Positions 24,790-34,962 of a stretch of 64,000 bases of DNA are shown here, one piece after another. Below the pieces are notes generated by a model. The model was not told the origin of the DNA, made no database searches, and worked only from the letters and a program-made list of their open reading frames with translations. A program made the translations under genes and the position numbers. This stretch comes from Corella eumyota. Its lineage: Eukaryota; Chordata; Ascidiacea; Phlebobranchia; Corellidae. The stretch is from the NCBI GenBank assembly GCA_963082875.1, contig OY720102.1, forward strand, positions 9,398,990-9,462,989, written 5' to 3'. The stretch's first letter is position 1; every line of letters starts with the position of its first letter.

Positions 24790-24861
24790 TGCGTGGACCG
24801 GGAGTCGAACCCGGAACCAGTGCTTGGAAGGCACCAATGCTAACCGTTACACCATCGACGC
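24790..24861 (-). tRNA. tRNA-Gly-TCC: tRNA-Gly(UCC), one acceptor mismatch
   Basis: G68 is C, leaving a C5-C68 mismatch in mid acceptor stem. D, anticodon and T arms are normal. Confidence 0.82.
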
Positions 24862-26009
24862 GTAAAAAACAGTTATTTAATGAAGCTCTTTAATATGACA
24901 TAGGATCAATAAAGATAATTCATGGCCTTATAAACAAATCAACTTACGCAAATTTGGAATTTCCATTTTAGCGCATTTAAAGAACGAACTTATTCGGATC
25001 CGATAATGTTCAAAGTTTTGTTGGAAATTGCTACCATTTTAGAGTATAAATTAATATCATTTTTAAAGTTTTTTTTATGTACGATACTGTCAGGAAACGA
25101 CAACGGTATACTTCTTTGACCTGCCTCAAAAATATAACATTGCATTTATTGTGTTTCATTATGATCATAAAATAGTAGTTTAAATTCACAATTTATGAAG
25201 TAAAGAATTATAGATAAATATTGTAAAATATTCTGCCGCTTATGCGTTTACCTATTTTGTTAACTACTGATCTCGCACCAAATTCTGTATATCACAGATT
25301 TATTTACAAGATGATTACCAACACAATCGAGCAACCAAACACAACCATTTTTCAGGCTGTTCACTATGTACCTCCTTAAACAACTCATTTCTTACAGTTT
25401 AACTTACAAGTCACGTAATACAGCCCACAGCGGATAAAGTGGGCCCAAGTGACTAATGGGAGGGGACAAGTGACTTAGGACAGATAACACGTTACAATAA
25501 ACATGAAAATGGCAGATTTGTTATGGTATTCCATTGATAAATGTTTGCTACGTTTAATTTATTGTTTGGTATTGGCTAATTACTTTACCACTAATACATA
25601 ATTTGGATTCAGACTTGACCTATGTTGGTAAGAAGAATATTAGAAATAAATACTTATTTTATTAAATTAGTTAACTAGTACATACCTGTTACATAAAAGT
25701 TTTTTTAAATAATCGGACGAGGGAACTTATTTTTACCCTTTAACTTAGTTACTTTGGAAAGGTAAGTTACAGTCAAATTTGCAATTCGTAAAGCTGGTAA
25801 TTCACTTATAATTAAATACTGGTTTCTTTATGACGGTTAAGTTTAAAATAAAAAGTAAAATTTTGTTTGAATAAATTTAGTTACGTGTTATATCCGTGAA
25901 CTTCTGAATAAACCTATTTTTATTTTTAACCTGACGTTATGCCAACAATAGTGAAATTAAAAAGTTGTTTATTTAATTCAAAAATCGTGTTTTAATCATA
26001 TAAAAATAT

Positions 26010-26125
26010 TGTCAGAAGTGGGATTCGAACCCACGCCTCCATTCGGAGACCAGAACACCCATCGCCGCACAACGGCGAAGATTTTAACTTGAGTCTGGCG
26101 CCTTAGACCACTCGGCCATCCTGAC
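26010..26125 (-). tRNA. tRNA-Leu-CAA: tRNA-Leu(CAA) with 32-nt intron
   Basis: Intact exons, boxes and intron hairpin. It is the last Leu before the inversion junction. Confidence 0.95.
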
Positions 26126-26342
26126 ACATTTTGCATTACGAAACTCATTAAATTAAAGATATCGTGTGGCGAAATTTCTGATTATAATTGGTATTATGGG
26201 TTAGTTGATACAAAACCTTAACTTACTTCCTCTTTAAAAAAACGCTAAGCTTACATTATGTAAAAAATTTTTTTTAACTAACATTTGCACATCACAAAGG
26301 AAACATAATTTTTCTAGAATATATAGATATACCATAAAAACA

Positions 26343-28078
26343 AAGCTAAAGCACCATTATAAAAATATTTGCAAATATATTTCATTTAAAATTTACAAAA
26401 AGTATTGCATTAAATGGGTATTTCCGTTCAACCAGGTGCTGCATTACGAAACTCAATAAACTAAAAATATCGTGTTGTGAAATTTTTAATTATAATTGCT
26501 ATTATGGGATAGTTGATACAAAACTTTGACTTACTTTTTTCAAAAATAAACGCTTAATTTACATTATGTCCCTTTCTGCTTATTAACGTACTAAATTAAT
26601 ATCAAAGTAAAATGTAATAAGGAAAATTAAAATTTTTATTGTTTATATATTTTCGCTTATTCTCGTTTACTCTTTTATAGGTTAAAAGCTAAACAACTTA
26701 TAAAAAATATAAATTTTATTTTTTTGCACTTTAAATGACCTAACTTATTCGTAATAAATAAAGCTCAAACTTTTGTTAGAGAGTCCCAAATTAAGTTAAC
26801 TTATTCCCATTTTTGCAACCAATTTTATGTATTATGTTGGCTTATCTGGACATTGTTAATTATATAATTTATTATATTTTAACTATTTTCATTTTAAAGC
26901 ACAAAATTTTAATCTATAAGAAAATGTTTCCTTTAATTTTTTTTAATGTTTAATAACACATATTAAATTATTTTTTAATTGTTCACGTTTATTTAACGAA
27001 TTTTAAAAAACAGAGTCGGGTAAAATTACCAGTCGGATAATGTGGGGTTATATACATTAAATTTTAGCTTTATTGCTACATAAATTAAAAAAATTATTTA
27101 ATATCAAACTATGTATATTTTATTATATAATTTTAACACTATTTTAGTATTAAAAATCTTGCGTCGACCGGGAGTCGAACCCGGAACCATTGCTTGGAAG
27201 GCACCAATGCTAACCGTTACACCATCGACGCGAACAAAAACAGTTATTTAATGAAGCTCTTTAATATGACATAGGATCAATAAAGATAATTCATGGCCTT
27301 ATAAACAAATCAACTTACGCAAATTTGGAATTTCCATTTTAGCGCATTTAAAGAACGAACTTATTCGGATCCGATAATGTTCAAAGTTTTGTTGGAAATT
27401 GCTACCATTTTAGAGTATAAATTAATATCATTTTTAAAGTTTTTTTTATGTACGATACTGTCAGGAAACGACAACGGTATACTTCTTTGACCTGCCTCAA
27501 AAATATAACATTGCATTTATTGTGTTTCATTATGATCATAAAATAGTAGTTTAAATTCACAATTTATGAAGTAAAGAATTATAGATAAATATTGTAAAAT
27601 ATTCTGCCGCTTATGCGTTTACCTATTTTGTTAACTACTGATCTCGCACCAAATTCTGTATATCACAGATTTATTTACAAGATGATTATCAACACAATCG
27701 AGCAACCAAACACAACCATTTTTCAGGCTGTTCACTATGTACCTCCTTAAACAACTCATTTCTTACAGTTTAACTTACAAGTCACGTAATACAGCCCACA
27801 GCGGATAAAGTGGGCCCAAGTGACTAATGGGAGGGGGCAAGTGACTTAGGACAGATAACACGTTACAATAAACATGAAAATGGCAGATTTGTTATGGTAT
27901 TCCATAGATAAATGTTTGCTACGTTAAATTTATTGTTTGGTATTGGCTAATTACTTTACCACTAATACATAATTTGGATTCAGACTTGACCTATGTTGGT
28001 AAGAAGAATATTAGCAATAAATACTTATTTTATTAAATTAGTTAACTAGTACATACCTGTTACATAAAAGTTTTTTTT
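26343..28078 (-). repeat. Minus unit 12, broken at the inversion junction
   Basis: Carries the Thr deletion scar and Gly (27160-27231), then about 840 bp of normal spacer. It ends in the oligo-T run at 28071-28078, where the sequence switches to the opposite orientation. Its Leu end is missing. Confidence 0.93.
27160..27231 (-). tRNA. tRNA-Gly-TCC: tRNA-Gly(UCC), one anticodon-stem mismatch
   Basis: C42 is A, giving G28-A42 in the anticodon stem. The remainder is normal. It diverges from the first plus-arm Gly (28155) across the junction. Confidence 0.82.
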
Positions 28079-28085
28079 AGTTTAT
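28071..28085. other. Head-to-head inversion junction of the two array arms
   Basis: Left of here the minus-arm spacer reads ACATAAAAGTTTTTTT, which normally continues AAATAATCGGACG. Instead it runs into TTAGTTTATAAGGCC, which in the other orientation is the sequence about 75-90 bp 5' of Gly. The breakpoint falls in the T run (28071-28078). The arms join at different phases of the unit, so this is an inverted join and not a perfect palindrome centre. The flanking Gly genes (27231 and 28155) diverge with about 920 bp between them. Confidence 0.92.
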
Positions 28086-28154
28086 AAGGCCATGAATTAT
28101 CTTTATTGATCCTATGTCATATTAAAAAGCTTCATTAAATAACTGTTATTGTAC

Positions 28155-28226
28155 GCGTCGATGGTGTAACGGTTAGCATTGGTGCCTTCCAAGCACTAGT
28201 TCCGGGTTCGACTCCCGATCGACGCA
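28155..28226 (+). tRNA. tRNA-Gly-TCC: tRNA-Gly(UCC), T-stem end mismatch
   Basis: G65 is A (CCCGATCGACGC), leaving C49-A65 at the base of the T stem. Acceptor, D and anticodon arms intact. Confidence 0.85.
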
Positions 28227-28229
28227 AGA

Positions 28230-28234
28230 TTTTT
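28230..28234 (+). terminator. Pol III terminator of first plus-arm tRNA-Gly
   Basis: T5 beginning 4 nt after the discriminator base. Confidence 0.8.
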
Positions 28235-28814
28235 AATACTAAAATAGTGTTAAAATTATATAATAAAATATACATAGTTTAATATTAAATAATTTTTTTA
28301 ACTTATGTAGCAATAAAGCTAAAATTTAATGTATATAACCCCACATTATCCGACTGGTAATTTTACCCGACTCTGTTTTTCAAAATTCGTTAAATAAACG
28401 TGAACAATTAAAGAATAATTTAATATGTGTTATTAAACATTTAAAAAAATTAAAGACAACATCTTCTTATAGAATAAAATTTTGTGTTTTAAAATGAAAA
28501 TAATTAAAATATAATAAATTATATAATTAACAATGTCCAGATAAGCCAACATAATACATAAAATTGGTTGCAAAAATGGGAATAAGTTAACTTAATTTGG
28601 GACTCTCTAACAAAAGTTTGAGCTTTATTTATTACAAATAAATTAAGTCATTTAAAGTGCAAAAAAATAAAATTTATATTTTTTATAAGTTGTTTAGCTT
28701 TTAACCTATAAAAGAGTAAACGAGAATAAGCGAAAATATATGAACAATAAAAATTTTGATTTTCCTTATTACATTTTACTTTGATATTAATTTAGTACGT
28801 TAATAAGCAGAAAG

Positions 28815-28886
28815 GGCGTTATGGCTTAGTGGTAAAGCGCCTGTCTTGTAAACAGGAGATCCTGGGTTCGATCCCCAGTAACGTCT
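28815..28886 (+). tRNA. tRNA-Thr-TGT: tRNA-Thr(UGU)
   Basis: C71 is T, giving a tolerated G2-U71 wobble. Otherwise the same as the intact copy at 31468. A T5 stop follows at 28894. Confidence 0.94.
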
Positions 28887-28893
28887 ATTCATG

Positions 28894-28898
28894 TTTTT
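28894..28898 (+). terminator. Pol III terminator of first plus-arm tRNA-Thr
   Basis: T5 in CATGTTTTTAAAC. In many other copies the same site reads CATTTTTTTAAAC (T7). Confidence 0.8.
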
Positions 28899-29540
28899 AA
28901 ACTATTGTTGTGAAATTTATTAATTTCTAAAAAGTATTCTACCTTTTCTGATTTAAAATTAAATAAAATTTGCGGTTTATATTTGCAAATCTTTTTAATG
29001 AAACTTTAAATTTGTTTTCTCGGTAAATCTATATATTCTAAAAAAATTATTTTCCCTTTGTGATGTGCATATGTTGGTTAGTAAAAATGAATTTTGACAT
29101 AATGTAAATTAAGCGTTTATTTTTGAAAAAAGTAAGTCAACGTTTTGTATCAACTATCCCATAATAGCAATTATAATTAGAAATTTCACAACACGATATT
29201 TTTAGTTTATTGAGTTTCGTAATGCAGCACCTGGTTGAACGGAAATACCCATTTAATGCAATATTTTTTGTAAATTTTAAATGAAATATATTTGAAAATA
29301 TTTTTATAATGGTGCTTTAACTTTGTTTTTATGGTATATCTATATATTCTAGAAAAATTATGTTTTCTTTGTGATGTGCAAATGTTAGTTAAAAAAAAAA
29401 TTTTACATAATGTAAGCTTAGCGTTTTTTTAAAGAGGAAGTAAGTTAAGGTTTTGTATCAACTAACCCATAATACCAATTATAATCAGAAACTTCGCCAC
29501 ACGATATCTTTAATTTAATGAGTTTCCTAATGCAAAATGT

Positions 29541-29656
29541 GTCAGGATGGCCGAGTGGTCTAAGGCGCCAGACTCAAGATAAAATCTTCGCCGTTGTGCG
29601 GCGATGGGTGTTCTGGTCTCCGAATGGAGACGTGGGTTCGAATCCCACTTCTGACA
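29541..29656 (+). tRNA. tRNA-Leu-CAA: tRNA-Leu(CAA) with 32-nt intron
   Basis: Exon 1 29541-29578, intron 29579-29610, exon 2 29611-29656. The intron can form TCGCCG/CGGCGA (29588-29604), and its ATCTT can pair with AAGAT at the exon 1-intron boundary. The variable arm ends GGAGAC rather than GGAGGC, a change shared by several plus copies. Otherwise intact. Confidence 0.95.
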
Positions 29657-29659
29657 ATA

Positions 29660-29664
29660 TTTTT
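29660..29664 (+). terminator. Pol III terminator of first plus-arm tRNA-Leu
   Basis: T5 four nucleotides after the gene end. Many later copies have T7 here. Confidence 0.8.
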
Positions 29665-30065
29665 ATATGATTAAAACACGATTTTTGAATTAAATAAACA
29701 ACTTTTTAATTTCACTAGTGTTGGCATAACGCCAGATTAAAAATAAAGATAGGTTTATTCAGAAGTTCACAGATATAACACGTAACTAAATTTATTCGAA
29801 AAAAAATTTAACTTTTTATTTTAAACTTAACCGTCATAAAGAAACCAGTATTTAATTATAAGTGAATTACCAGCTTTACGAATTGCAAATTTGACTGTAA
29901 CTTACCATTCCAAAGTAACCAAGTTAAAGGGTAAAAATAAGTTCCCTCGTCCGATTATTTAAAAAAACTTTTATGTAACAGGTATGTACTAGTTAACTAA
30001 TTTAATAAAATAAGTATTTATTTCTAATATTCTTCTTACCAATATAGGTCAAGTCTGAATCCAAA

Positions 30066-30084
30066 TTATGTATTAGTGGTAAAG
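30066..30084 (+). other. Thr-like A-box stretch, plus-arm example
   Basis: Same 17-of-19 match to the Thr gene's 5' portion as at 1611-1629, in the opposite orientation in line with the inverted arm. No B box follows within 100 bp. Confidence 0.4.
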
Positions 30085-30807
30085 TAATTAGCCAATAGCA
30101 AACAATAAATGTAACGTAACAAACATTTATCAATGAAATACCATAACAAATCTGCCATTTTCATGTTTATTGTAATGTGTTATCTGTCCTAAGTCACTTG
30201 CCCCCTCCCATTAGTCACTTGGCCCCACTTTGTCCGCTGTGGGCTGTATTACGTGATTTGTAAGTTAAACTGTAAGAAATGAGTTGTTTAAGGAGGCACA
30301 TAGTGAACAGCCTGAAAAATGGTTGTGTTTGGTTGCTCGATTGTGTTGGTAATCATCTTGTAAATAAATCTGTGATATACAGAATTTGGTGCGAGATCAG
30401 TAGTTAACAAAATAGGTAAACGCATAAGCGGCAGAATATTTTACAATATTTATCTATAATTCTTTACTTCATAAATTGTGAATTTAAACAACTATTTTAT
30501 GATCATAATGAAACACAATAAATGCAATGTTATATTTTTGAGGCAGGTCAAAGAAGTATACCGTTGTCCTTTTCTGACAATATCGTACATAAAAAAAAAC
30601 TTTAAAAATGATATTAATTTATACTCTAAAATGGTAGCAATTTCCAACAAAACTTTGAACATTATCGGATCCAAATAAGTTCGTTCTTTAAATGCGCTAA
30701 AATGGAAATTCCAAATTTGCGTAAGTTGATTTGTTTATAAGGCCATGAATTATCTTTATTGATCCTATGTCATATTAAAGAGCTTCATTAAATAACTGTT
30801 TTTGTAC

Positions 30808-30879
30808 GCGTCGATGGTGTAACGGTTAGCATTGGTGCCTTCCAAGCACTTGTTCTGGGTTCGACTCCCGTTCGACGCA
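30808..30879 (+). tRNA. tRNA-Gly-TCC: tRNA-Gly(UCC), T-stem end mismatch
   Basis: G65 is T (C49-U65 mismatch), C50 is T (wobble with G64), and A44 is T. Acceptor and anticodon intact. Confidence 0.85.
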
Positions 30880-31467
30880 AGATTTTTAATATTAAAATAG
30901 TGTTAAAATTATATAATAAAATATACATAGTTTGATATTAAATAATTTTTTTAACTTATGTAGCAATAAAGCTAAAATTTAATGTATATAACCCCACATT
31001 ATCCGACTGGTAATTTTACCCGACTCTGTTTTTCAAAATTCGTTAAATAAACGTGAACAATTAAAAAATAATTTAATATGTGTTATTAAACATTAAAAAA
31101 AATTAAAGACAACATTTTCTTATAGAATAAAATTTTGTGTTTTAAAATGAAAATAGTTAAAATATAATAAATTATATAATTAATAATGTCCAGATAAGCC
31201 AACATAATACATAAAATTGGTTGCAAAAATGGGAATAAGTTAACTTAATTTGGGACTCTCTAACAAAAGTTTGAGCTTTATTTATTACGAATAATTTAAG
31301 TCATTTAAAGTGCAAAAAAATAAAATTTATATTTTTTATAAGTTGTTTAGCTTTTAACCTATAAAAGAGTAAACGAGAATAAGCGAAAATATATAAACAA
31401 TAAAAATTTTGATTTTCCTTATTACATTTTACTTTGATATTAATTTAGTACGTTAATAAGCAGAAAG

Positions 31468-31539
31468 GGCGTTATGGCTTAGTGGTAAAGCGCCTGTCTT
31501 GTAAACAGGAGATCCTGGGTTCGATCCCCAGTAACGCCT
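31468..31539 (+). tRNA. tRNA-Thr-TGT: tRNA-Thr(UGU), intact reference copy
   Basis: 72 nt. It carries threonine to ACA (and by wobble ACG) codons. Acceptor GGCGTTA/TAACGCC fully paired, discriminator T, A box TGGCTTAGTGG, anticodon stem CCTGT/ACAGG, loop CTTGTAA with UGU at 34-36, T arm CTGGG/CCCAG, and B box GGTTCGATCCC with an oligo-T stop downstream. No intron. It lies 588 bp after Gly and 654 bp before Leu in the same orientation, each with its own internal promoter. Nine plus-arm copies, including the G2-U71 copy at 28815, look this sound. Confidence 0.97.
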
Positions 31540-32193
31540 ATTTATTTTTTTAAACTATTGTTGTGAAATTTATTAATTTCTAAAAAGTATTCTACCTTTT
31601 CTGATTTAAAAATAAATAAAATTTGCGGTTTATATTTGCAAATCTTTTTAATGAAACTTTAAATTTGTTTTCTCGGTAAATCTATATATTCTAAAAAAAT
31701 TATTTTCCCTTTGTGATGTGCATATGTTGGTTAGTAAAAATGAATTTTGACATAATGTAAATTAAGCGTTTATTTTTGAAAAAAGTAAGTCAAAGTTTTG
31801 TATCAACTATCCCATAATAGCAATTATAATTAGAAATTTCACAACACGATATTTTTAGTTTATTGAGTTTCGTAATGCAGCACCTGGTTGAACGGAAATA
31901 CCCATTTAATGCAATATTTTTTGTAAATTTTAAATGAAATATATTTGAAAATATTTTATAATGGTGCTTTAACTTTGTTTTTATGGTATATCTATATATT
32001 CTAGAAAAATTATGTTTTCTTTGTGATGTGCAAATGTTAGTTAAAAAATAAATTTTTACATAATGTAAGCTTAGCGTTTTTTTAAAGAGGAAGTAAGTTA
32101 AGGTTTTGTATCAATTAACCCATAATACCAATTATAATTAGATATTTCGCCACACGATATCTTTAATTTAATGAGTTTCGTAATGCAAAATGT

Positions 32194-32309
32194 GTCAGGA
32201 TGGCCGAGTGGTCTAAAACGCCAGCCTCTAAATAAAATCTTCGCCGTTGTGCGGCGATGGGTGTTCTGGTCTCCGAATGGAGACGTGGGTTTGAATCCCA
32301 CTTCTGACA
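32194..32309 (+). pseudogene. tRNA-Leu relic with CUA anticodon and broken D stem
   Basis: Has the overall Leu gene and 32-nt intron but reads CCAGCCTCTAA at the anticodon (CUA at 34-36, C31-U39 mismatch). GGC of the D stem is changed to AAC (AAAACGCC), and the T loop is GGTTTGAATCC (C56 to T). Three hits in core elements make it a likely pseudogene. Confidence 0.85.
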
Positions 32310-33460
32310 ATTTTTTTATATGATTAAAACACGATTTTTGAATTAAATAAACAACTTTTTAATTTCACTAGTGTTGGCATAACGTCAGATTAAAAATAAA
32401 GATAGGTTTATTCAGAAGTTCACAGATATAACACGTAACTAAATTTATTCGAAAAAAAATTTAACTTTTTATTTTAAACTTAACCGTCATAAAGAAACCA
32501 GTATTTAATTATAAGTGAATTACCAGCTTTACGAATTGCAAATTTGACTGTAACTTACCATTCCAAAGTAACCAAGTTAAAGGGTAAAAATAAGTTCCCT
32601 CGTCCGATTATTTAAAAAAACTTTTATGTAACAGGTATGTACTAGTTAACTAATTTAATAAAATAAGTATTTATTTCTAATATTCTTCTTACCAATATAG
32701 GTCAAGTCTGAATCCAAATTATGTATTAGTGGTAAAGTAATTAGCCAATAGCAAACAATAAATGTAACGTAACAAACATTTATCAATGAAATACCATAAC
32801 AAATCTGCCATTTTCATGTTTATTGTAATGTGTTATCTGTCCTAAGTCACTTGCCCCCTCCCATTAGTCACTTGGCCCCACTTTGTCCGCTGTGGGCTGT
32901 ATTACGTGATTTGTAAGTTAAACTGTAAGAAATGAGTTGTTTAAGGAGGCACATAGTGAACAGCCTGAAAAATGGTTGTGTTTGGTTGCTCGATTGTGTT
33001 GGTAATCATCTTGTAAATAAATCTGTGATATACAGAATTTGGTGCGAGATCAGTAGTTAACAAAATAGGTAAACGCATAAGCGGCAGAATATTTTACAAT
33101 ATTTATCTATAATTCTTTACTTCATAAATTGTGAATTTAAACAACTATTTTATGATCATAATGAAACACAATAAATGCAATGTTATATTTTTGAGGCAGG
33201 TCAAAGAAGTATACCGTTGTCCTTTTCTGACAATATCGTACATAAAAAAAAACTTTAAAAATGATATTAATTTATACTCTAAAATGGTAGCAATTTCCAA
33301 CAAAACTTTGAACATTATCGGATCCAAATAAGTTCGTTCTTTAAATGCGCTAAAATGGAAATTCCAAATTTGCGTAAGTTGATTTGTTTATAAGGCCATG
33401 AATTATCTTTATTGATCCTATGTCATATTAAAGAGCTTCATTAAATAACTGTTTTTGTAC

Positions 33461-33532
33461 GCGTCGATGGTGTAACGGTTAGCATTGGTGCCTTCCAAGC
33501 ACTTGTTCTGGGTTCGACTCCCGGTCGACGCA
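33461..33532 (+). tRNA. tRNA-Gly-TCC: tRNA-Gly(UCC)
   Basis: Soundest plus-arm Gly: acceptor and anticodon fully normal, C50 to T makes only a U50-G64 wobble, and A44 to T lies in the variable loop. Confidence 0.94.
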
Positions 33533-34120
33533 AGATTTTTAATACTAAAATAGTGTTAAAATTATATAATAAAATATACATAGTTTGATATTAAATAATT
33601 TTTTTAACTTATGTAGCAATAAAGCTAAAATTTAATGTATATATCCCCACATTATCCGACTGGTAATTTTACCCGACTCTGTTTTTCAAAATTCGTTAAA
33701 TAAACGTGAACAATTAAAAAATAATTTAATATGTGTTATTAAACATTAAAAAAAATTAAAGACAACATTTTCTTATAGAATAAAATTTTGTGTTTTAAAA
33801 TGAAAATAGTTAAAATATAATAAATTATATAATTAATAATGTCCAGATAAGCCAACATAATACATAAAATTGGTTGCAAAAATGGGAATAAGTTAACTTA
33901 ATTTGGGACTCTCTAACAAAAGTTTGAGCTTTATTTATTACGAATAATTTAAGTCATTTAAAGTGCAAAAAAATAAAATTTATATTTTTTATAAGTTGTT
34001 TAGCTTTTAACCTATAAAAGAGTAAACGAGAATAAGCGAAAATATATAAACAATAAAAATTTTGATTTTCCTTATTACATTTTACTTTGATATTAATTTA
34101 GTACGTTAATAAGCAGAAAG

Positions 34121-34192
34121 GGCGTTATGGCTTAGTGGTAAAGCGCCTGTCTTGTAAACAGGAGATCCTGGGTTCGATCCCCAGTAACGCCT
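34121..34192 (+). tRNA. tRNA-Thr-TGT: tRNA-Thr(UGU)
   Basis: Same as the intact copy at 31468; T7 terminator. Confidence 0.96.
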
Positions 34193-34846
34193 ATTCATTT
34201 TTTTAAACTATTGTTGTGAAATTTATTAATTTCTAAAAAGTATTCTACCTTTTCTGATTTAAAAATAAATAAAATTTGCGGTTTATATTTGCAAATCTTT
34301 TTAATGAAACTTTAAATTTGTTTTCTCGGTAAATCTATATATTCTAAAAAAATTATTTTCCCTTTGTGATGTGCATATGTTGGTTAGTAAAAATGAATTT
34401 TGACATAATGTAAATTAAGCGTTTATTTTTGAAAAAAGTAAGTCAAAGTTTTGTATCAACTATCCCATAATAGCAATTATAATTAGAAATTTCACAACAC
34501 GATATTTTTAGTTTATTGAGTTTCGTAATGCAGCACCTGGTTGAACGGAAATACCCATTTAATGCAATATTTTTTGTAAATTTTAAATGAAATATATTTG
34601 AAAATATTTTATAATGGTGCTTTAACTTTGTTTTTATGGTATATCTATATATTCTAGAAAAATTATGTTTTCTTTGTGATGTGCAAATGTTAGTTAAAAA
34701 ATAAATTTTTACATAATGTAAGCTTAGCGTTTTTTTAAAGAGGAAGTAAGTTAAGGTTTTGTATCAATTAACCCATAATACCAATTATAATTAGATATTT
34801 CGCCACACGATATCTTTAATTTAATGAGTTTCGTAATGCAAAATGT

Positions 34847-34962
34847 GTCAGGATGGCCGAGTGGTCTAAGGCGCCAGCCTCTAAATAAAATCTTCGCCGT
34901 TGTGCGGCGATGGGTGTTCTGGTCTCCGAATGGAGACGTGGGTTCGAATCCCACTTCTGACA
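34847..34962 (+). tRNA. tRNA-Leu-like gene with CUA (amber-reading) anticodon
   Basis: Everything but the anticodon region matches intact tRNA-Leu(CAA): acceptor, GCC/GGC D stem, long variable arm, GTGGG/CCCAC T stem, GGTTCGAATCC B box, discriminator A, 32-nt intron and T7 stop. The anticodon loop region reads CCAGCCTCTAA, giving anticodon CUA, A37 in place of G37, and a C31-U39 mismatch. If transcribed, spliced and charged, it would decode UAG as leucine. Weak points are the mismatch beside the splice sites and loss of the AAGAT/ATCTT pairing across the intron start. It could equally be a decaying copy. Confidence 0.8.

Larger units (their letters stand above)
23973..26342 (-). repeat. Minus unit 11 (short form)
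   Basis: Carries Gly (24790-24861) and Leu (26010-26125). The Thr deletion scar is the same as in unit 1, at about 24199. Confidence 0.93.
1..28078 (-). repeat. Minus-strand arm of tRNA tandem array (11 units plus a broken one)
   Basis: Direct tandem repeat whose landmark AAGTTAAAGC (AAGCTAAAGC in the last unit) recurs at 1, 2371, 4741, 7111, 9480, 11851, 14222, 16589, 18960, 21323, 23973 and 26343. Most units are 2363-2371 bp and one is 2650 bp. All tRNA genes lie on the minus strand. Reading that strand, the order is Gly, (Thr), Leu, Gly and so on. Spacers are A+T-rich: about 1034 bp from Gly to Leu in the short form and about 1148 bp from Leu to the next Gly. I see no protein gene in them. 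Confidence 0.97.
28155..30807 (+). repeat. Plus unit 1
   Basis: 2653 bp with Gly, Thr and Leu. Plus units 1-3 share the longer AAATAAAATTTATATTTTTT form of the Gly-Thr spacer (near 28665) with the minus arm. Later plus units have AAATTTTGTATTTTTT. Confidence 0.95.
30808..33460 (+). repeat. Plus unit 2
   Basis: 2653 bp and nearly identical to plus unit 3. Both have the CUA-anticodon Leu. Differences I saw are mostly in the tRNA genes, plus a single-base change near 30987/33640. Confidence 0.95.

Noticed and set aside
29202-29260. Possible tRNA after copy 1 of the internal duplication (GCACCTGGTTGAACGG)
   Set aside because: No A box, B box or cloverleaf can be drawn. At most it is an unrecognisable relic.
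30478-30678. Recurrent 66-residue plus-strand ORF 5' of tRNA-Gly, repeated in many plus units
   Set aside because: It sits in A+T-rich spacer, overlaps an opposite-strand ORF of the same length, and is broken in sister units by a stop or frame change. Composition is simply translated A+T spacer, and its recurrence follows from the tandem repeat.
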